A stretch of DNA of 23,618 nt from positions 1-23,618 of the forward strand of contig CAYHNZ010000011.1 of assembly GCA_964358205.1 (NCBI GenBank), given 5' to 3'. The position numbers and the translations under genes were made by a program. Under the pieces are notes generated by a model, which had not been told where the DNA came from, searched no databases, and worked only from the letters and a program-made list of their open reading frames with translations. Below are positions 20,492 through 23,618 of the stretch, in pieces; positions within the stretch are counted from its first letter, which is position 1, and each line of letters begins with the position of its first letter. Origin of the DNA: JANLIQ01 sp964358205. GTDB taxonomy: Bacteria > Patescibacteriota > UBA1384 > 2-12-FULL-50-11.

Positions 20492-20814
20492 TATTTCTTA
20501 CCACCCTTCGCATCTGGTGCAACTTTCGGTTTGCCAGCGGCTTGTTCCTTAGCCATCTTACCGCCGTGGAATTTAAAGGTTCTAGTTGGGGAAAATTCGC
20601 CCAACTTGTGACCAACCATTTCCTCGACCACCATTACATTTATATGTTTGCGGCCGTTATGGACAGCAAAAGTAAAGCCAACCATTTCTGGAAAGATCGT
20701 TGAATGACGAGACCAAGTCTTAATAACCGACTTAACGCCTTCAAGAGTCATTTTTTTAACCTTCTCCATTAATTTGACATCAATAAACGGACCCTTCTTG
20801 AGAGATCGACTCAT
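20491..20814 (-). CDS. rpsS: 30S ribosomal protein S19 (uS19)
   Basis: 107 aa. MSRSLKKGPFIDVKLMEKV, TWSRHSTIFPEMVGFTFAVHNGRKHINV, GHKLGEFSPTRTF are all family hallmarks. The tail after FHGG is lysine-rich. S19 forms the A-site finger bridge. It is coupled to rplV by the TAATG overlap and preceded by a GGA-loop hairpin. Confidence 0.97.
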   Translation of the reverse strand: MSRSLKKGPFIDVKLMEKVKKMTLEGVKSVIKTWSRHSTIFPEMVGFTFAVHNGRKHINVMVVEEMVGHKLGEFSPTRTFKFHGGKMAKEQAAGKPKVAPDAKGGKK

Positions 20815-20816
20815 GA

Positions 20817-20837
20817 ATAAAACCCTCCGAGTTTTAT
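20817..20837 (-). promoter_or_regulatory. GGA-loop Shine-Dalgarno hairpin of rpsS
   Basis: Minus strand arms ATAAAACTC and GGGTTTTAT around loop GGA: nine pairs including one U-G. GGAGG is nine bases before the ATG. Confidence 0.8.
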
Positions 20838-20958
20838 AGTTTTCAATTTACAATTTTCAATTTCCAATAAATTTTCAATAAAACAGTTTTCAAACTTGAT
20901 AACTGAAAAACTGGAAATTGACTGATAACTGATAACTGATAACTGATAACTTTTCATT
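20838..20958 (-). repeat. heptamer inverted-repeat element rplB-rpsS
   Basis: Minus strand left arm: four AGTTATC units, with CAGTTTT and TCAATTTCC segments after. Right arm: TTGGAAA, TTGAAAA, TTGTAAA, TTGAAAA. TCAATTTCC pairs with GGAAATTGA, and CAGTTTT with AAAACTG. Confidence 0.78.
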
Positions 20959-21783
20959 TTACTTGCTTCTCCTTTGAAGAATATATTTCGTTGTTCGCTT
21001 ATTGCGTCTAGTTCGATAACCCAAAGCCGGTTTGCCCCAAGGAGTTTTTGGATGTTTCAAACCAATCGGGTTAACGCCTTCGCCACCACCATGAGGGTGA
21101 GAGACTGGGTTCATGGCCTTACCGCGAACAGTTGGGCGGATGCCCATGTGTCGTGTCCGGCCGGCTTTAGCAATTCGAATGCGGTTATGGGTGGTATTTG
21201 AAACATTACCGACCGACGCCATACATTCTATCAAGATTTTGCGGATTTCTGAAGATGGCATCCGCACATAGGCGTATTTACCTTCTTTGGCGGTGATAGT
21301 TGAGGCCAAGCCAGCCGAACGAACTACTTGTCCGCCTCTGCCAGGTTGAAGCTCGATATTGTGGATGGACACGCCAATACCGATGTCGGCTAACTTAGCT
21401 CGCGAACCCGGGGTAATTCTTTTTGAGGCTCCGGAAGTGACGGTTTGGCCAACTGTCATTTTATCGGCGGCTAGAATGTATTTTTTAGACTTATCGGGCA
21501 TCACTAATAAGGCGATAAAGGCAGAGCGGTTTGGGTCATATTCTAGCGCTTCGACAGTGGCGGTACCTTCAAAGGGTAGAAATTTGAAATCAATCAATCG
21601 ATAAAGGCGTTTTGCGCCGCCGCCGCGATGCCAGATGGAAATACGGCCGTGTTTATCGCGACCAGCATGTGATTGCAACGGTACTGTCAGCGAGCGCTCT
21701 GGGCGTTTCTTGGTTAAAGTCCCAAAGTCGCCGAAGCTTTTCTTGCGCTGACCTGGTGTAGTCGGTTTAATCAAACGAGGCAT
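20959..21783 (-). CDS. rplB: 50S ribosomal protein L2 (uL2)
   Basis: 274 aa from ATG 21783 (MPRLIKPTTPGQ); a GTG directly upstream is an alternative. The peptidyl-transferase-associated HPHGGGEG is at 229-236, with the conserved histidine at 229. WGKPALGYRTRR at the C terminus is typical. L2 is needed for subunit joining. It is flanked by long repeat-bearing gaps, so it is a single-gene translational unit. Confidence 0.97.
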   Translation of the reverse strand: MPRLIKPTTPGQRKKSFGDFGTLTKKRPERSLTVPLQSHAGRDKHGRISIWHRGGGAKRLYRLIDFKFLPFEGTATVEALEYDPNRSAFIALLVMPDKSKKYILAADKMTVGQTVTSGASKRITPGSRAKLADIGIGVSIHNIELQPGRGGQVVRSAGLASTITAKEGKYAYVRMPSSEIRKILIECMASVGNVSNTTHNRIRIAKAGRTRHMGIRPTVRGKAMNPVSHPHGGGEGVNPIGLKHPKTPWGKPALGYRTRRNKRTTKYILQRRSK

Positions 21784-21786
21784 CAC

Positions 21787-21805
21787 TTTTGCCCTCCGGG
21801 CAAAA
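21787..21805 (-). promoter_or_regulatory. GGA-loop Shine-Dalgarno hairpin of rplB
   Basis: Minus strand: TTTTGCCC, loop GGA, GGGCAAAA (8 perfect pairs, three of them G-C). GGAGG is nine bases before the ATG and six before the GTG. Nearly identical to the rpsM hairpin. Confidence 0.82.
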
Positions 21806-21945
21806 CAATTTCAAATTTTAAATTTCTAATTTTCAATAAATTTTCAATGCCCGAATTTATAATGTCGCTTACGCTCGCTCCTCGCTGAACACTCGTAGTT
21901 ATTTCATTTGACATTGATTCGAAATTCGAAATTAGAAATTCGAAA
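21806..21945 (-). repeat. heptamer inverted-repeat element rplW-rplB
   Basis: Minus strand left arm: AATTTCG, AATTTCT, AATTTCG, AATTTCG. Right arm: TTGAAAA, TTAGAAA, TTTAAAA, TTTGAAA. The long loop has AATGTC/GACATT pairing around a GAGCGAGCG-rich segment and the 9-mer ACTACGAGT, also found in the pheS leader. Confidence 0.78.
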
Positions 21946-22254
21946 TTAGTTCGCATTTTTCTCCTTCTCTTCTTTCTGTTTTGGTAATTCAAATCCTGGT
22001 AGTTTTTGGCCAGATTTGAGTTGGACATAGGCCTTGCGACGAGCGCTCTGGACACCAGGGATACGCTTAAACTTAACTCTTTTGGCCGGTAGATTAACGA
22101 TCCGCACCGACACGGCATCCAGATTGTATTGTGTCTTTAGCTCACTGGCAATCGAATTTTTGGTGGCCGAGCGTTCAACTATCATCACATATAGACCCTT
22201 GTCTAGACCCAGCGCCGCTTTTTCCGTTAATATTGGTCGACTAATGACATTCAT
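21946..22254 (-). CDS. rplW: 50S ribosomal protein L23 (uL23)
   Basis: 102 aa. VISRPILTEKAALG at the N terminus, NLDAVSVRIVNLPAKRVKF and the basic PGVQSARRKAYVQLKSGQKL are typical. L23 docks SRP and trigger factor at the tunnel exit. The C terminus is a Lys/Glu-rich tail. The ATG overlaps the rplD TGA by one base. Confidence 0.95.
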   Translation of the reverse strand: MNVISRPILTEKAALGLDKGLYVMIVERSATKNSIASELKTQYNLDAVSVRIVNLPAKRVKFKRIPGVQSARRKAYVQLKSGQKLPGFELPKQKEEKEKNAN

Positions 22255-22895
22255 CAGATTTTCACCCCAGCCGATTCACTAACAACTTTTTTGGCCTTTT
22301 TTCCGCCTCCGCCAGAAAGGGCGGATGGCGGAGAACTTTTCGCATAAATCAAATCGAAACAATCGCTCTCCATCACCAGTGTTTGATAGTAAGCCAGATC
22401 CAATATCGAAACCTGACTTAACGGCTTAACATCGATTTTAGGAATATTGCCCGTCGCCAAAATCAGTTCTGGCTCAACGGCTTTCGTTATTAATAACGTT
22501 TTGCCTTTGGATTTGATATCGAGTAGTAATTTAACGGCCATTTTTGTTCTAGGTTCGGCCAAATGCATCGGCGGAACGCTGACGACACGATTCTCGTTTT
22601 TTAGCAACTGCCACAATTCGGATTTGGCTTTCTGGGCCATTCTTTTCGGTAGGGTTTGCTTGAAGTTGCGTTCTTTGGACGGTCCAAAAGTAATACCACC
22701 ACCAACCCAAATCGGGCTACGGCTTGATCCGGCGCGGGCTTTGCCGGTGCCTTTCTGCTTCCAAGGCTTTCGGCCACCTCCAGAAACTTCACCACGAGTC
22801 TTGGTGTTAGAAGTGCCCTGGCGAGCGTTGGCTTGCATGGCCACGACCGCTTGCTTAATCAATACTTTATTAACGCCCTTACTGCTCTTTGACAT
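22254..22895 (-). CDS. rplD: 50S ribosomal protein L4 (uL4) with inserted C-terminal extension
   Basis: 213 aa. The tunnel loop region TKTRGEVSGGGRKPWKQKGTGKARAGSSRSP is diagnostic, as is GGGITFGPSKERNF. The normal end is around YQTLVMESDCFDLIYAK; beyond it lies SSPPSALSGGGG and a lysine-rich tail. That extension is encoded by a strong GC hairpin (22303-22331), which looks like a repeat inserted near the 3' end. The start overlaps rplC by 17 bp. Confidence 0.95.
   Translation of the reverse strand: MSKSSKGVNKVLIKQAVVAMQANARQGTSNTKTRGEVSGGGRKPWKQKGTGKARAGSSRSPIWVGGGITFGPSKERNFKQTLPKRMAQKAKSELWQLLKNENRVVSVPPMHLAEPRTKMAVKLLLDIKSKGKTLLITKAVEPELILATGNIPKIDVKPLSQVSILDLAYYQTLVMESDCFDLIYAKSSPPSALSGGGGKKAKKVVSESAGVKI
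22303..22331 (-). repeat. GC-rich palindromic insert in the 3' end of rplD
   Basis: Plus strand CCGCC-T-CCGCC pairs with GGCGG-AT-GGCGG around AGAAAG: ten G-C-rich pairs with a small internal bulge. It lies in frame and encodes the SPPSALSGGGG part of the L4 tail. Its composition is unlike the surrounding gene. Confidence 0.75.
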
Positions 22896-23475
22896 TATTG
22901 ACCTGACTTTTTAGAAAAACTCGACCCTTTTTTGGGCCGGGAACCGCTCCTGAAACGATAATAGTGTCATTACTGGCGTCGACAAACAAAACGGTACTGC
23001 CACGGCTAGTAAATTGTTCCGCTCCCATATGACCAGCCATCTTTTGACCTTTAACAACACGTTGGGGTCGTTGGGCACCGATCGAACCTGGGCGTCTTTG
23101 ATGAGAGTGGCCGTGACTAGCTGGCCAACCATGGAAACCGTGTCGCTTGACGCCACCAGCAAAGCCCTTGCCCTTGGTAATACCAGTAACACTAACTTTC
23201 TCTCCGACTTCAAATTGGTCAACCGTTAATGTATCGCTCTCGATTTTAACCGGCAAAGATTTAAGCCAAATACCTCTCTTTGAACCGAGAGTACCAGCAA
23301 TTTTTTGTTGAGGCTGATTGGTTTTGCCAGTCGTAGCAACGCCGATAGTTGTTTGCGATTCTCCCTTAGTAACTACGCTATTTTCTTTGGCCAAAATTAC
23401 CGTACCCGAAATCAGCCGCCCATTGGCGGCCCAGAGTTGAGTCATTCCAACTTTGTGGCCGAGAATTACTTTCAT
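22879..23475 (-). CDS. rplC: 50S ribosomal protein L3 (uL3)
   Basis: 198 aa. MKVILGHKVGMTQLW at the start, GKGFAGGVKRHGFHG and the GSIGAQRPQRVVKGQKMAGHMG loop, which approaches the peptidyl-transferase centre, match the family. L3 starts 50S assembly with L24. It is the first gene after the promoter at 23523-23551; rpsJ (S10) is not between that promoter and rplC. A GGAG lies about 19 bases before the ATG, farther than a normal Shine-Dalgarno. Confidence 0.97.
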   Translation of the reverse strand: MKVILGHKVGMTQLWAANGRLISGTVILAKENSVVTKGESQTTIGVATTGKTNQPQQKIAGTLGSKRGIWLKSLPVKIESDTLTVDQFEVGEKVSVTGITKGKGFAGGVKRHGFHGWPASHGHSHQRRPGSIGAQRPQRVVKGQKMAGHMGAEQFTSRGSTVLFVDASNDTIIVSGAVPGPKKGRVFLKSQVNNVKEQ

Positions 23476-23522
23476 GAACTATAATATTTTTTAACTCCGC
23501 GCTGTGCGTGAGCATTAGAGGT

Positions 23523-23551
23523 ATTATGGCAATAATATGCTTTTTGGTCAA
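23523..23551 (-). promoter_or_regulatory. sigma70-like promoter of the ribosomal superoperon
   Basis: Minus strand TTGACC (23551-23546), 17-bp spacer, CATAAT (23528-23523): five of six matches in each hexamer with ideal spacing. The start site would be near 23516, giving a leader of about 40 nt to the rplC ATG. It is the only strong promoter seen on the minus strand, suggesting the operon is transcribed from here. Confidence 0.75.
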
Positions 23552-23564
23552 CAAGTTGGCTGGG

Positions 23565-23618
23565 GGTTCTTTAAACTAAAGCGGAACAGACCTACGCTAG
23601 GTAAAGATTAGTTAACCT
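23565..23618. repeat. 54-bp terminal inverted repeat, right copy
   Basis: Exact reverse complement of 2-55. It begins GGTTCTTTAAAC 14 bp upstream of the operon's -35 box and runs to the last base of the window. Confidence 0.95.

Noticed and set aside
8696..21945. CRISPR array interpretation of the repeated intergenic units
   Set aside because: Units are 7 bp, directly adjacent, diverged and arranged as inverted arms; there are no spacers, no cas genes and no long direct repeats.
21783..22118. 111-codon minus-strand open frame running through the rplW-rplB gap
   Set aside because: It overlaps rplW out of frame and crosses the heptamer element; the protein has no family likeness and the region is better explained as repeat.
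22447..22914. 155-codon plus-strand open frame opposite rplD and rplC
   Set aside because: It lies wholly antisense to well-recognised ribosomal genes, has no family resemblance and no promoter or ribosome-binding site; it is a shadow of the real genes.
1..23618. Recoding of UGA as glycine
   Set aside because: TGA acts as the terminal stop of rpsE, rplN and rpmJ at the family-expected ends; no internal TGA is needed in any gene.

Overview
This window is almost certainly from a Candidate Phyla Radiation (Patescibacteria) bacterium. It carries a long minus-strand ribosomal-protein superoperon in the classic S10-spc-alpha order, but uL30 (rpmD) is missing between rpsE and rplO, as is usual in CPR. 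S14 is the short zinc (C+) type. Several normally larger proteins are cut down to core domains: AspRS, both PheRS subunits, S4 and RNA polymerase alpha. TGA is used as a stop (rpsE, rplN, rpmJ), so the UGA=Gly code of Gracilibacteria/Absconditabacteria is excluded. I cannot name the phylum more precisely from sequence alone.

Layout, read on the minus strand (right to left). A sigma70-like promoter (23523-23551) precedes rplC-rplD-rplW, rplB, rpsS-rplV, rpsC, rplP-rpmC-rpsQ-rplN, rplX-rplE, rpsN, rpsH, rplF-rplR-rpsE-rplO-secY, a LysM membrane protein-adk-map-infA, rpmJ, rpsM, rpsK-rpsD, and rpoA-rplQ-rplM-rpsI. One small membrane-protein gene lies on the plus strand (6138-6497). Beyond it, on the minus strand, come a PolB-like 3'-5' exonuclease, rbfA, a small membrane protein, pheS, pheT, aspS and a D-Ala-D-Ala carboxypeptidase. 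Almost everything serves ribosome building, aminoacylation, translation initiation or protein export.

The most striking feature is the spacing. Inside the superoperon, genes are either packed to 0-33 bp (many with 1-4 nt start/stop overlaps) or separated by about 100-160 bp of non-coding DNA. Nearly every long gap has the same build: an arm of several 7-bp tandem repeats, a loop that often holds a small GC-rich stem-loop, and a second heptamer arm roughly complementary to the first. In nine cases this is followed, just before the start codon, by a short hairpin whose loop is GGA and whose 3' arm completes the Shine-Dalgarno sequence. The heptamer sequence differs between gaps (about five sub-families), while the 7-bp period and architecture are kept. 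This splits the operon into about 14 translational blocks, each with its own structured initiation region. I regard it as the best candidate here for an undescribed system.

Other oddities: a 30-bp repeat inside rplQ read in two different frames; a strong GC hairpin inserted into the 3' end of rplD; a 59-nt potential three-way-junction RNA ahead of pheS; a divergent promoter region that may give leaderless mRNAs; and perfect 54-bp inverted repeats at the two ends of the window, most simply explained by the contig stopping at two copies of one genomic repeat.
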